Shown in pieces: positions 30,241 through 41,454 of a stretch of 64,000 nt of DNA (within the stretch, counting starts at the first letter, position 1; the number at the start of each line of letters is the position of its first letter). Source of the stretch: Zea mays (taxonomy: Eukaryota; Streptophyta; Magnoliopsida; Poales; Poaceae); contig NC_050099.1 of assembly GCF_902167145.1 (NCBI RefSeq), positions 59,290,942 through 59,354,941 on the forward strand, in the 5' to 3' direction. The position numbers and the translations under genes are program-made. Under the pieces are notes generated by a model. The model saw nothing but the letters and a program-made list of their open reading frames with translations. It had not been told where the DNA came from and searched no databases.

Positions 30241-32143
30241 AAAAAGAAGAGGCTGAATCGGGTATTTGATGCAATCGGGTTTGTCTATCCTGATTATTGC
30301 TATCCCATTCGAAGGCAGAAGAGAAAAAACACAACCTCTGCAAAAGAAGAAGCTGCAATTGCTCCTAGCGAGCCAGAACCGAAAAGAAAGAAGATAAAGG
30401 TCCTCACACATCGGCCGCGCTATATTGAACCAGCTTCGGTGCCTGAGTTTACCGGAGAAACTTCTTCGGCCACCGAAGCTGAAAAACCAACCGAGCCAAC
30501 TTTGCTGCCAGAAGTCGCAGAAACGGCCGAAGTGCCAACAAAGATAGAATTGGAACAATCAAAGATTTTGTTATCAGAAACGAAAGAGAAGGCCGAAGTG
30601 CCGTCCACAGAAAAAATGGAAGAGGTAAAGGAAGCAACTGAGGGCTCCAAAACATCAGAAGTTTTGAGTCCTGCAGCAAACATTGAGACAGTAAAAAATC
30701 AAAAAGTGCCAGCAGTGACTCCGAAAAGAAAGAGAATGGCTAATGTGCTAGATGTACTGGAAACGATCAAATCTTCAAGCACACCTCCGAAGAAGGCTGC
30801 TGTCATTCCTGAAACAACAACTGAAATTTCTGGTTCTAAAGCTCCAGAGCAAGAGACTGAAGCCGAAGCTGGGCCCTCAGAGCCCGCAAAGATAAAACCC
30901 TTGGAAAGTGAGGCGGAAAAAATAACAAAGCCAACTTTTGTTGAAGAAACCGGTGTTATTGCCCCCGAAGCATCCCCCAAAGTTTGTGATTATATTGTTC
31001 GTCATGCTTCGGGGAAAAAACTATCAGAAAAAGAAGAGCAAGAGGCCCAGCACTACGCCCAAAAACTGAAATATCCAAAGGGGGCGTTAATATTCAATGG
31101 CAGTGGAGAAGAAGACTTCTTGTATTGTCTTCCCGACAGCAAGGAGATTTCTGTCTGTCGGGAGATGAGCAAGAGCTTCGGATTTCCAACTTTAGAAGAC
31201 GGGCTCTCGGTGCTGTCGAAGAACGATCTGGCCGACAGCCTGGCCTACAATAGTTTAAAGGTGCGACAAATGAAATCCTTGTATTTTTTGTTGAGTCCAA
31301 AATTTTTCGTTTGTTTAAACCTATTGACGCACACATATTTCTCTTTGCAGGGCCTGATACTTAGCAATGCCCTCAGGGCACAGAAAGATGCTGAAGACGA
31401 AGGGTGTTCTATAGCCCTGAGCAACCTTCGTTCCAAAGTTATTGAACTGAGGAACGAAGGTCTTGAAAAAGATAAAATATTACACTCATTGATAAATAAA
31501 ATAAAGGAAGACGAAGCTGCTTTTAAAGGTCAAGCTGAAGCTCAGAAGCGCGAAATTGAAGATCTTCGGAAACAACTGGCCAGAGCCAAGGAAGAACGCA
31601 TACTTGAAGAAACAAAGCGAGAACTCAGCGACCAATGGGCCGATCACCTAGAAATAACTGTTGAAGAGCTTCGTTCGTCCAGAAAGAGATGTTATAACAA
31701 ATCTATAGAGTGTGTTAAGAAGTTAAAAGCTAGCTTCGCCAGGGTCGGCGCCTTCTCAAGCGAAGAAAACTTTACGAGAGGCAATCCCGAAGGTCCCATC
31801 GAATGGATCGACCACGAAGCTGAGGCCTTCGAAGAAATTTTAAATAGCCGAGGAGATATATGTGCCTTCTCTGGTGCCAGAGGGATTGCCACCATCTTAG
31901 AGAAGAAGGGCTGCGAACATGTAAAAATTTTAGCACAATCCGAAGCTGCTTTGTCCTTTGAAGATGCAAGAGATCCTTCGGCCGAAGCTAGTATAATTGG
32001 TGGAAATTTTTTTACCGATATCTGGGATAATGGTGGCCGAGAAATGGCCGGAGAAATTATTCGAAGAAGTGAAAAGGGCATTCACGATGCTAGAGAAGTA
32101 GCTGAGGCTGCTGAAAAGAGCGCAGAGGCCGAAGGTCAATTAG
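30241..32143 (+). CDS. T1 antisense gene, C-terminal coiled-coil part (exons 1-2)
   Basis: Same frame as the preceding entry. A low-complexity lysine/glutamate/proline/alanine region with basic KRKR-type clusters is consistent with nuclear localisation. A conserved block then reads SEKEEQEAQHYAQKL with NGSGEEDFLYCLP. A 90-nt intron (GT 31261, AG 31350) splits YNSLK from GLILSNALR; it matches introns in T2 and T3 and is open in frame even if unspliced. Exon 2 is a long heptad-like coiled coil (about 31380-31720), then a conserved module with CYNKSIECVKKLKASF and FCAF/ICAFSGARG. Exon 2 ends at GAAGGTCAATTAG, before GT 32144. Confidence 0.7.
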
Positions 32144-32239
32144 GTATTAACTAATAGTTTTTATTGTGTTGTAATCTTAGGCTTTAAGATTTGTTTGCGA
32201 TTTGTAATAGCAATGTAGCCGTATCCTGTCTTACTTCAG

Positions 32240-32373
32240 ATCCTACTAAAGCGTCTTCGGGCCCTCAGCCGAAGGGAGACGACGAAATTAAAAAGATGGC
32301 TGAAGATATTATGGACGAAGTCGTCAATCGGCTCCTGAACGAGGCTGCAGAAGTCGTTTTGAGAGAAGATTAA
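32240..32373 (+). CDS. T1 antisense gene, exon 3
   Basis: After a 96-nt intron (GTATTA 32144 to TTACTTCAG 32239, which contains stops), the frame joins as a GAT codon and reads DPTKASSGPQPKGDDEIKKM, ending EVVLRED at TAA 32371-32373. The tail is acidic and probably helical. In T2 and T3 the third exon is only a few codons (DDDAEGQ, DDEAEE). Confidence 0.65.
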
Positions 32374-32841
32374 GTATTTTTGCGAAAACTTCTGAAATGT
32401 AATATACTGTAACATTTTGTTACCCCAAATGTAATATACCTATTTCTGTTAGTCAATTCTTTACGATGCATGAAACTTTACACGTACCGCTTTTGAGTCT
32501 TTGACGAAAAAACACCTTCCCTTCTTTTCATGCTTCGTGAAGAAGAATTCTTCTTTGTCACAACAATATCCAATGTTCTGATGAATAATATCCAGGCTTC
32601 GTGAAAATATTTTCTGAAGCTATACTTCCGAAGATCAATGATGTATCTTTTTGTGACTATGATTTCTCCCTTTTTTCAAAGCGTTCTTCTGTAGATTGAT
32701 AATGTGTCCACCTCTTGTGCCATGTGCAAAATGATGTATGATGCTTATGCTATGCGAAATGATGCGATGATGTTATGTTATGTGAGATGATGTTTATTCC
32801 GAAGATACATACACATCCCTGCAATAAAACACAATCTTTTA
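32374..32841 (+). other. Antisense gene 3' region of T1
   Basis: AT-rich sequence with ATGATG-type short repeats (32700-32790). No conserved ORF. It probably holds the poly(A) site of the antisense transcript. Confidence 0.45.
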
Positions 32842-33130
32842 TAAGCCTCCCTTAGGAGCTTCTTCGCCTTTTACTTCAGCGGAATCAGCGTTTATTTTTC
32901 GCTGTAAGCCTCCCTTAGGAGCTTCTTCGCTTTTTACTTTCAGCGGTATTCGCGTTGACTTTTCGCGCTTCACCTTTTACTTAGGCGGTATCAGCGTTGA
33001 CTTTTCGCTGTATGCTCTGCATTCCCTTTGGAACGACTTTGGAGCAGAAAACTTACACTGCGCTCCCTTTGGAACGACTTTTTGTGACTTCGGCAAACTT
33101 ACTCTGCGTTCCTTAGAACGACTTTTTGTT
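32842..33130. repeat. 63-bp minisatellite between convergent genes in T1
   Basis: TAAGCCTCCCTTAGGAGCTTCTTCGCC units begin at 32842 and 32905, then more diverged CCCTTTGGAACGACTTT units follow to about 33130. Related arrays occupy the same position in T2 and T3. Confidence 0.75.
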
Positions 33131-33327
33131 GCTTCGAAGAATTTTCGATAGTTCGAAGGTCCTTTTTATTATCACAAGTCTTTAAACTTCAATCAATTTA
33201 AGCCTGTGAAGAAAACATATTTTTCTTGTAGGAATCAACGAAACTAATTACATGAAACCTAAACAATGTCCTTTATTACAGAAAATAAAACTGAATGAAA
33301 AAGATTGCTATTAAGGTAGGATATTCG

Positions 33328-34845
33328 TCAATAGATGTGCTTTGACTCTGGCACAGTGCTGTTGACTGTACGAGCTTCGGACTGCTCTCTGAAGTCCCTC
33401 TGGTGTGGAGCATACTGGCTCCCTTCTGGCTGCTGGCCTTGTTGCAGCGGAGGTGGAGGCGGAGGCTGTTGCCAGGAAGCTTGAGGCTGACTCGCCGAAG
33501 CAACAGAAACTGCAGGATGATTGCCCACATATTCTGGGATGTAGGGCGAATGATACGAAGCTGTATGCATGACCTGCTTCGGCTGAGCTTGTTGTGCTGC
33601 GGCTTCAGCTATTTCCTTTTGCTTCTGAATAGTAACATGGCACATCCTGGTAGTATGGCCTTTGTTCTCACCGCAGAATAAGCAAAAGATTCTTCTCGGT
33701 TGATCGCCAAATCTTCCTCCAAAGCCCCTGGCGCCTCTGCCTCTTGGAGCTGGTGGTCGGAAGGAGCTTTGTTGTTGCCCCGAAGCCTGTGAGGAGCATT
33801 GTGGCCTTTGCTGTTGGCTTCCTCTATCATCATTTTGCGTAGAGTTATGAATTGATCTCACGTGCCTCGGGTAGAACCTCCCTCCGAAGCCCCTGGTCAT
33901 TTCAGAAAACTTGAAAGCCTCCTCCCTTCTTTGGCGAAAATCATTATCGGCCCGAATGTACTCGTCCATCTTCTGGAGCAGCTTCTCCAAAGTTTGAGGA
34001 GGCTTCCTGGCAAAGTACTGAGCTGACGGTCCTGGCCGAAGCCCCTTGATCATGGCCTCGATGACAATTTCATTGGGCACCGTTGGTGCATGTGCCCTCA
34101 AACGCAAGAACCTTCGGACATACGCCTGAAGGTATTCTTCGTGATCCTGGGTGCACTGGAACAGAGCCTGAGCAGTGACCGGCTTCGTCTGAAATCCTTG
34201 AAAGCTAGTTAACAACAAGTCCTTCAGCTTCTGCCATGAAGTGATCGTTCCTGGTCGAAGGGAGGAATACCAGGTTTGAGCAACACTTCTGACAGCCATA
34301 ACGAAAGATTTGGCCATGACTGAAGCATTGCCACCATACGAAGATACTGTTGCTTCGTAGCTCATCAAAAACTGCTTCGGGTCTGAGTGGCCATCGAATA
34401 CGGGAAGCTGAGGCGGCTTGTAGGACGGAGGCCAAAGCGTAGCCTGCAGCTCAGCGGACAGAGGAGAAGCATCATCAAAAACAAAATTCCCATGATGGAA
34501 ATTGTCATACCAGTCATCTTCGTTGGGAAAAGCCTCTTGATGAAGGTCTTGGTGCTGAGGCCTTCGGTGTTGCTCATCCTGAGCAAGATGACGAACTTCT
34601 TCAGAGGCTTCGTCTATCTGCCTCTGCAGTTCAGCTAGCCTGGCCATCTTTTCTTTCTTCCTCTGTACTTGTTGATGAAGCATCTCCATATCTCTGATTT
34701 CTTGATCTATCTCGTCCTCTGGTGGTGTCGGGCTGACAGCCTTCCTTTTCTGGCTTCGGGCCTCCCGCAGGGAGACTGTCTCCTGATTGTGGTCCAGTGG
34801 TTGCAGAGCTGCAGCCCCAGTCGCTGAAGCCTTCTTCGGCGCCAT
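33328..34845 (-). CDS. gag: T1 gag, capsid and nucleocapsid protein
   Basis: 505 residues, intact. The N-terminal part has a coiled coil rich in glutamine, lysine and glutamate (about 50-95). The retrotransposon gag domain at about 150-290 contains FDGHSDPKQFLMSYEATV, AQTWYSSLRPGTI and FLRLRAHAPTVPNEI. An arginine/glycine and glutamine-rich linker follows, then one zinc knuckle CLFCGENKGHTTRMC (CX2CX5HX4C) near residue 385 and a proline/glutamine-rich tail. It forms the virus-like particle and packages RNA. The start lies about 75 bp from the 5' LTR. No pol frame follows, so particles would need pol in trans. Confidence 0.9.
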   Translation of the reverse strand: MAPKKASATGAAALQPLDHNQETVSLREARSQKRKAVSPTPPEDEIDQEIRDMEMLHQQVQRKKEKMARLAELQRQIDEASEEVRHLAQDEQHRRPQHQDLHQEAFPNEDDWYDNFHHGNFVFDDASPLSAELQATLWPPSYKPPQLPVFDGHSDPKQFLMSYEATVSSYGGNASVMAKSFVMAVRSVAQTWYSSLRPGTITSWQKLKDLLLTSFQGFQTKPVTAQALFQCTQDHEEYLQAYVRRFLRLRAHAPTVPNEIVIEAMIKGLRPGPSAQYFARKPPQTLEKLLQKMDEYIRADNDFRQRREEAFKFSEMTRGFGGRFYPRHVRSIHNSTQNDDRGSQQQRPQCSSQASGQQQSSFRPPAPRGRGARGFGGRFGDQPRRIFCLFCGENKGHTTRMCHVTIQKQKEIAEAAAQQAQPKQVMHTASYHSPYIPEYVGNHPAVSVASASQPQASWQQPPPPPPLQQGQQPEGSQYAPHQRDFREQSEARTVNSTVPESKHIY

Positions 34846-34889
34846 AACGAAGGTTTATGATCGCCGAAGGTGTTCAAAAAACTCAGAGT

Positions 34890-34919
34890 GGAAGTGAGTT
34901 CACCGGAGGTGGGCGCCAA
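34890..34919 (-). promoter_or_regulatory. T1 primer-binding site
   Basis: Immediately after the 5' LTR (minus strand) comes TTGGCGCCCACCTCCGG. TGGCGCC is a typical start for a Ty3/gypsy primer-binding site; I do not assign the tRNA. Confidence 0.65.
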
Positions 34920-35561
34920 TGTTGGGGACTTGTTCTCAAGTGCTATGAGTTAAGAACAAGGCAACATAGAAAATGTTAATCGTTAAAGTCCTTCGTCCTT
35001 CGAAGCATTATTTCCCTTAGGATATAATGGTTTATGGACGAAGGTTATGAAGGACGTACCTTCATAAATTCATTAAACAATGACGAAGGATGAAATATAA
35101 AGAATATAAAAGACAACATGAACAATTATATATTATTATCAGGCATAAACAGAAATATCATTGAATTACAAGTGTACCTTCAATTGGAAGGAGATGACAG
35201 TACAAGCGTGACGCAAAAAGTGAATGCCAAGTCAGCGTGAACAGTACGGGAGTACTGTTCACCTATTTATAGGCACGGGACGCAACCCGTGCAAAATTAC
35301 ATTAATGCCCTTTACACTCGATAATAATTCTATAGTAATCTGTCAAGGTCTAAATAGCCTTTTCATCTTTAAGTCGGTTTCACCTGCTGCTGTCACGCCG
35401 AAGCTTTCCTGCTTACACCTTCGGCGCTTCACCAACCTTCGTATTATTCTGGTCTACTGTGATGCCTGACTTGAGTCCGAAGATACCTGTTCACACATTA
35501 TACTCCAGAAGCACTATTAAACCTGTTTTTGAGGACCTTCGGATGCCGAAGGTCCCCAACA
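34920..35561 (-). repeat. T1 5' LTR
   Basis: 642 bp, with one visible difference from the other LTR. TATA (minus) at 35263-35272 with the dyad GTGAACAGTAC...GTACTGTTCAC at 35237-35262 just downstream. It is followed by GTGTC (35562-35566), the target duplication. Confidence 0.93.
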
Positions 35562-36443
35562 GTGTCCTAAAAACCGAGGCAAATCGCTTGAGGGGAAACT
35601 CACCGATGGCGGTGTTGCACAGGAGCCGGACGTCGACGGGTAGAGGATTCGCGGCGGCGGCACTGGAACTTCGGCGAACAAATTCACACCCACCCGGCCA
35701 CAAAACTTGTGTGGCGAGACCAAGGACACCGACAGGGTGTAGAGGCGAAGCTCTCCGAATGGCTTGGGTAGCCTGACGTCGGCGGTCGCGTGCTTTAGTG
35801 GCGGCGGAAAACTGCGGCAATGGCGGGTCTCTGTCTTTCTTATCCTATGACACGATTAGCTCTGGGTTTAGGGGGTCGTGATGACGGCTCTATTTATTCA
35901 CTGAGGCGAGCGGATCCCGGCCAGAAGATCGGAACAATGTGCCAAATCCACGTGGAATCCGCGGACGCCGGTGCCGCAGCAAATCTGGTGCCAGGTTGAA
36001 GACGTCTGACGCCAAGGTCCCACTGGTAGAGACACAATAGGAGGTGCGCGCATGTGGACTGAGGATGACAAGGAAGGCCGACCAGTCAGAGACTGAGCAC
36101 GGCGACAAAAGGGGCAGGAACGGGTGCGCGCGTTAGTGGGCCGAAATTTTGGAATTCGGCCTAAGTCGATTTCTAGTGTTTTTCTTTTTGTTTTTCATTT
36201 CCATTTTCTATTTAAACTTCAAATTTGTTTCTAGTTCCAAGTTCAAATCCAAATTCAAATTCAACCCTTATTTTTGAACTTCAAATTTCCTAGTGAATAT
36301 AACTTCTACTATTTACAATACTATTATTTATTATTTTCTTGTTATTCATTTAGAGAAGGAATAAATGACTTAGTTGAGATTTTCACTCCCATTTTCTATT
36401 CCTAATTCCAAATTCAATTATTCAAACTCACATTTATACCCTT
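35562..36443 (-). repeat. Tekay-like LTR on the minus strand, continued
   Basis: Continues the LTR of 26621-28197 after the T1 insertion. It holds a minus-strand TATA-like GAATAAATAG (35890-35899), then TTCAAATT-rich AT sequence. T2 cuts it at 36443, so its 5' boundary is not in the window. No coding region. Confidence 0.6.
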
Positions 36444-37070
36444 TGTTGTGGACTTGTTCTCAAATGCTATGAGTTAAGAACAAGGCAACACAAAATGTTA
36501 AAGGTTAATACCCTTCGTCTTTCGAAACATTATTTCCCTTAGGATATAATGATCTTCAGACGAAGGTCTTGAAGGATATACCTTCATCATCGCAGTATAT
36601 GTTAATGAAAGGAGAAGCATATGAAATATAGAAGACAACATGAATAATCATATGACATTATTAATATCACTCCTTTATATTATCATGGATAAACAGAAAC
36701 AATATTGAATTACATTTGTACCTTCGGCTTGACAGAAGGTAAAAGTCCAAGCGTGACGCACGAGCGAATACAAGTCAGCGTAAACAATATAGGGGTATTG
36801 TTCACCTATTTATAGGCATGGGACGCAGCCCGGTTAAAATTACATTTATGTCCTCGGCAACTAGTTACAATCATGACACAAATTATCATGGACCGATTGG
36901 TCTTTTCCTCTTTAACTCGGTGTGGCCCTTTGTCTTAAGACATGTCGCAATGCCGAAACTCCCTAGATGGTAGCTTCGGCGCGTACCTTCACGTTGTATT
37001 TGCTTATGTGCTGATCTTCCAAAGGTGTTTCTTCTTAAAGGACCTTCGGCGACGAAGCAGACCCCCAACA
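36444..37070 (-). repeat. T2 3' LTR
   Basis: 627 bp, TGTTGTGGAC...CCCCCAACA, homologous to the T1 LTR. A minus-strand TATA lies at about 36806-36815 with dyad GTAAACAATA/TATTGTTCAC (36780-36789, 36796-36805), one mismatch. Confidence 0.88.
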
Positions 37071-37344
37071 GTAGCCCCTTCGCGGTGCTAGATCATTTTT
37101 TTGTAACGAGCTTGATCCATGAAAAATCTCCAAGGCTTCGGAATGCCGAAGGTCCGAAAAACACCTTCCCTGAGCTCATTGCCGAGAAATGATTAAAATA
37201 TTCCGAGCGCGAGGTGGCCCACCATGCAGCGGGTACGCACGGTCTGGCGATTCACGTCCCAAGCACCGAGTGGTCCACAGTTCAGCGGGTGCGGGTAACT
37301 GTTCGGCGGGTGTGGGCAACTTGGCGATTCACCTTCTTACCTGC

Positions 37345-37561
37345 AGCACTATATAAATAGACGGGTAGGTGTGAAGTTAGCACATCATTCATTGCCATTG
37401 CACTGTTGTGCTGTTGAAAAATTTAACCATAGCCGAAGCTTTTCCACTGCATTCTCGAGCAAACCATCATCTTGAATTACCTTCATCAAAAGAAGGAGCT
37501 TCGTAAAAAAACTGTAAAAAACATCAGCTTCATAAAAAATGCAAAAAAAATTCATCATCAG
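37345..37561 (+). promoter_or_regulatory. Core promoter and leader of the T2 antisense gene
   Basis: CACTATATAAATAGACGGG (TATA about 37350) lies 210 bp upstream of the start codon at 37562. The 19-bp block recurs with one change in T3 (48711). Confidence 0.72.
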
Positions 37562-40495
37562 ATGGCTAGAGTACGCTTGACTGCAAGGGTGACTCATGAA
37601 GGAGAGGAGGCCGAAGATACCGAGATAGCCCCGATCTCCGAAATCATGAGACAATCAGGATTAGTTGTGACGGAGGGGGCTGTTGACGAAGGTGCACTTA
37701 CTGTTGAAGCTAAACAAGCTGATATCAAGGAAGAAAATGTTGATGAAGAAGAGGAAGACTATAACACTCTGATCCCAACAAAACCCAGCCACTTGGATTT
37801 TGAAAATTCTACTGTGTCTGAGGCCGACGTGCCCATGATGATGAAGTTGGGTTACTTCGAAGAAGCTGAGAAGAAGCTCATTCATTTTGTCGTAGAAGAA
37901 ACCACTCCAGAGCCGAATGATGACGAAGTAGTAGTTTTCAAAAGCTTTTTCAGAGCAGGATTGCGGTTTCCGCTTCACGAGATGATCGGAGAAGTTCTGG
38001 ATAATTATAAAATCTATCTTCATCAGCTGACCCCTAATGCTATCGTTAGGCTCAGCATCTTCATCTGGGCCCTTCGAAGCCAAGGAATGGACCCAAATGC
38101 TGAAGCTTTCTGCCGAGTTCATGAATTGCATTACCAAACGAAGGCCAGAGAAGACGGGTTACATGAAAATTTCGGTTGTTATAACTTCGCGTATCGTAAG
38201 GATACGAAGGCTCCGGTGCTCAGCTATCGTACCAAGTGGCCAACCGGCTGGAAAAGTGAATGGTTCTATATCAAGGCCGATGAGAAGAAGAGGGAGAAGT
38301 TGAAGACGATGGTCATGAGCCCACTGAGTTTAAGCTTCGGACTTACTAGGCCCCTGTGCAGCATGACTTCGGGGTCACCATGCCAACAAGCTGTAGCGGA
38401 ATTCAGGGTGGTAGCTGAACATATCAGCACTAGAGATCTAGTAAAAGAATACCAGGCCAACAGGGTATCTCCAACGTTGAGTGAATGGAGTATGCCAAAG
38501 CTGAAGGGAACAAGGAAGAAGAATGAACTTGTTCGATTGCCCTATCGCTTCAAGTTTGAGAAACAATTCAAAGAGCCCTGCCAAGAGTGGCTAGAAATGA
38601 TTGAGACTATGTGCAACGAAATTTTAGGCAATTATACTAAAAAAGAAGATCAACTGATGACTGCAGCCTTCGGCACCCGGCCAAAACGAAGGTTGAATCG
38701 GGTAATGGATGCTTTAAACTTTGAATACCCTGACTATGAATGACTAAGCAAGGGTGCTGAAGGGCCAAAGAGAAAAAGAGTTGTCAGTGTTCTGAGGAGA
38801 CAGGCTGCTAGGGTGGCAAAAGAAGACGAAAAAACTTTGAAAAAGAGAAAATCCAGCCCTGAGCCGAAGGTGGCGACCTCGAAGAAGAGAAAAACTGCAA
38901 CTCCAGAGCCGAAGATGGCTGAGATAGAAGAGGAAGCTCCTTCGACGCCTTCTGCTGCCGAAGTAGAAGAAATTTTAAAGATAATGACCGAATCCTTACC
39001 TATCAAGCTGCTAAGTCCACTGGGGCCGCAACTGACGAAGCTTTTACAGAAGAAGGACTAGCCTTCAGCAGCGAAAAAGGCGGTTGGGCCAAAAAAACGA
39101 AGAATTGTTACTATTATGCAAGCCATTGAAGAAACGCCACCGCCAACCTCAGCATCAAAAATAACACCAGCTGCCGAAGTTGCTGCTTCTGCCGAAGCTG
39201 TGACTGCCGAGGCTACCAATCTGGAGAGTACATTATCTGTTATTGATAAAATGCTCTTGGATTTGGCTGCGGAGGAGACTGTTGCGGCTGCAGAAGAAGT
39301 TGTCGCCGTCGTGCCTGAGAAAGGGAAGGAAATTGCTGAAGATATTTCGGAAGGAAAAAGCTTCAACTTTCAAAATATAATTGGTCAAGAATTATCCAAG
39401 GCTGAGAAGGAGGAGCTGCATGAGTATGCTATATCATGTGGCTACCAGCAAGGAGCCATGCTCTTCAGCGGAATTAACGAAGAAGCCTTAGGATGTATTT
39501 GAGATCGAACTGGGGCGAAGATTATCAACACTCTATCGAAGAGTGTTGGTTTTCTGAAGCTTGAAGCTGACATCAGCAGCTACCTACGACAGCATATCGT
39601 CGACAGCTTATTCTATTCTAAATTTAAGGTAAAGTTTTTCCCTCAACTTTTTATTGTTTTGCGACAAAGCAAAGATTTCTGATGAAGGTTATTTTGTACA
39701 GAGTATGCTATTGAGCAAAGCACTGAGAATGCAGCAAGATATTGAAGATAAAAAGAATGAGATTATAATTGAGGGCTTGGAAAAGAAAATCAAAGATCAA
39801 GAAGCCTCTCTAGAAAAGAAAGACTTTCTCCTTCAGACAATGGAGGGTTCATTGGCAGAAGCCCAAGCCGAAGTTGCTAAATTAAATGATGAACTCCTCC
39901 AAAAATCAGAAAGCTTTGAGCAAGAAAAGAAGAATTTTGATGCGAAGCTTGAAGCCGAAGTCGAGAAAAGTTCGAATCTGCAAAAATCATTAAAAGAGCT
40001 TCAGGATAGATGCTTGAACTTCGGCATCCGGTGCATGCAATGGCTGAAACAGGTCTTCAACCCAGTGGGAGCTAGCTCTGACAAATTTGAACCTTCGGTT
40101 GAAGACCTGCCGAGCACCTTCGAACATATTGAGAGAAAAGTTGAGGCGCTTGACGAAGTTATAGCTGGGCTTGGTGACTTCTGTGCCCTGCTAGCTTCTC
40201 GCTTCACAGCTGTAGCTTTTATGAAGGCTAGTTGTACGCATGGGAAGATTGTAAACAGGTCGAACTTTAGCCTATCACTAGCAGACTTGACTGATATCCC
40301 CAGCCTAGCCTGAAGCATTGGAAATAGATTTATAACACAAATTTGGACGAAGGGTGGGCGGGACTTAGCTGGTGACGAAGCTCGAAGTCAACTTAAGCCG
40401 GTATTAAACTTGTACCCGTTGCTTACCTTCTCCTGAGATTACTTTTTACCTTATACTGCCTTGTTGTGTACAGGATGACGATGCCGAAGGTCAAT
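37562..40495 (+). pseudogene. T2 antisense gene, three exons, several nonsense codons
   Basis: Start MARVRLTARVTHEGEE; the same start as T3. The conserved domain (RAGLRFPLHEMIGEVLD, IYLHQLTPNAI, FIWALRSQGMD) lies at about residues 120-190, followed by EWFYIKADEKK and EHISTRDLVKEY. A basic KRKRVV/KKRK region follows, then the coiled coil. Intron 1 is 39629-39701 (GTAAAG...TACAG, 73 nt), splitting YSKFK from SMLLSKALR. Intron 2 is 40401-40473, and exon 3 ends at TAA 40493-40495. In-frame stops: TGA 38741-38743, TAG 39059-39061, TGA 39500-39502 and TGA 40311-40313. The last replaces an arginine codon (CGA in T3). Product role unknown. Confidence 0.75.
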
Positions 40496-40914
40496 AATCC
40501 GAAGCTTGACGGAGACTGATGAAGCTGCCGCACAAAGCTTTAGAGACCTTAGAATTATTTTTGTAAAAGATATTGTAATTTAAGAACCAAACATTACTCT
40601 GTAAATTTGTCCATACCTTGTAGTATATTTTTACCTTTTCATCTGTGTGTGAATTGCTTTGATGTGGATGAAACTTGTATCTTTTGAGCTGAAGGCGAAA
40701 AATACCTTTCCTTCTTTTCGTACACAACGAAGCATATCTTTGCTTCTTTGTACTCATCGAAACCTTGTCATCAAAGCCGAAGCATCTATTTGTACTCTAT
40801 GTTATGATGATGATGATCCTACGAATGTCTAAATGAATGTGTATGAATGCAATGAATGATGTGATGTAATGTGCAAATGAATGTCTAGACACACACTCAC
40901 GAATCCACACCCAG
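40496..40914 (+). other. Antisense gene 3' region of T2
   Basis: AT-rich, with ATGATGATG and AATGAATG short repeats near 40805-40890. No protein supported. Confidence 0.4.
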
Positions 40915-41240
40915 ACTCTGCATCCCCTTAGGAACGTCTTTTGAGTCTTAAGCTCTGCATCCCCTTAGGAACGTCTTTTGAGCTTCTTCACCTTATATTT
41001 CGGTGGTATAAGTTCTGCATCCCCTTAGGAACGTCTTTTGAACTTCTTCGCCTTCTATTTCGGCGGTATAAGTTCTGCATCCCCTTAGGAATGACTTTTG
41101 AACTTCTTCGCCTTATATTTCGGCGGTATTTGGCTCTACATTCCCTTAGAAACGACTTTTGAGCAGAAAACTTACGCTGCGCTCCCTTAGGAACGACTTT
41201 TGTAGCTTCGTCATGCTCTGCATCCCCTTGGGGACAACTT
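40915..41240. repeat. 60-bp minisatellite in T2
   Basis: CTCTGCATCCCCTTAGGAACGTCTTTTGA-type units repeat at 60-bp spacing (about 40954, 41014, 41074 and 41134, with shorter partial units on each side), alternating with CTTCTTCGCCTTATATTTCGG. An ORF across the array repeats peptide FCIPLGTSFELL and is fortuitous. Confidence 0.82.
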
Positions 41241-41454
41241 TTTGAGCTTCTCCCTGCTTTCCCCCTTTTTTCTCTCTGCAATCGATGGTGCATGCTCAGA
41301 TTTTACATTTTACATCCTTTTGGGGGATTTGGCTCTCGTAGAGCTAAATAAGGAAGGAAAAATTACAAGCTATGGCCCCATTAAAAACCTTTCTCCCCCT
41401 GTGGAAAGGAAAAGGGTGCCATGGAAAAAATGAAAAAAATTACATCAAATTACA

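Larger units (their letters stand above)
28198..35561 (-). mobile_element. T1: complete non-autonomous Tat-lineage LTR retrotransposon
   Basis: 7364 bp with two 642-bp LTRs that differ at one base that I can find (ACTTAC versus GCTTAC), flanked by GTGTC. Sense (minus) gag follows the right-hand 5' LTR. There is no protease, RT or integrase. A gene on the opposite strand fills the other half. LTR ends are TGTTGGGGAC...CCCCAACA. LTR promoter direction and gag fix the minus orientation. It must use pol in trans, probably from T2/T3-type relatives. Confidence 0.93.

Noticed and set aside
29134..32373. Antisense gene as a DNA transposase
   Set aside because: The Pfam name contains 'transposon', but there is no DDE or other catalytic triad, no terminal inverted repeats, and the gene always lies inside LTR elements with its own LTR duplications.
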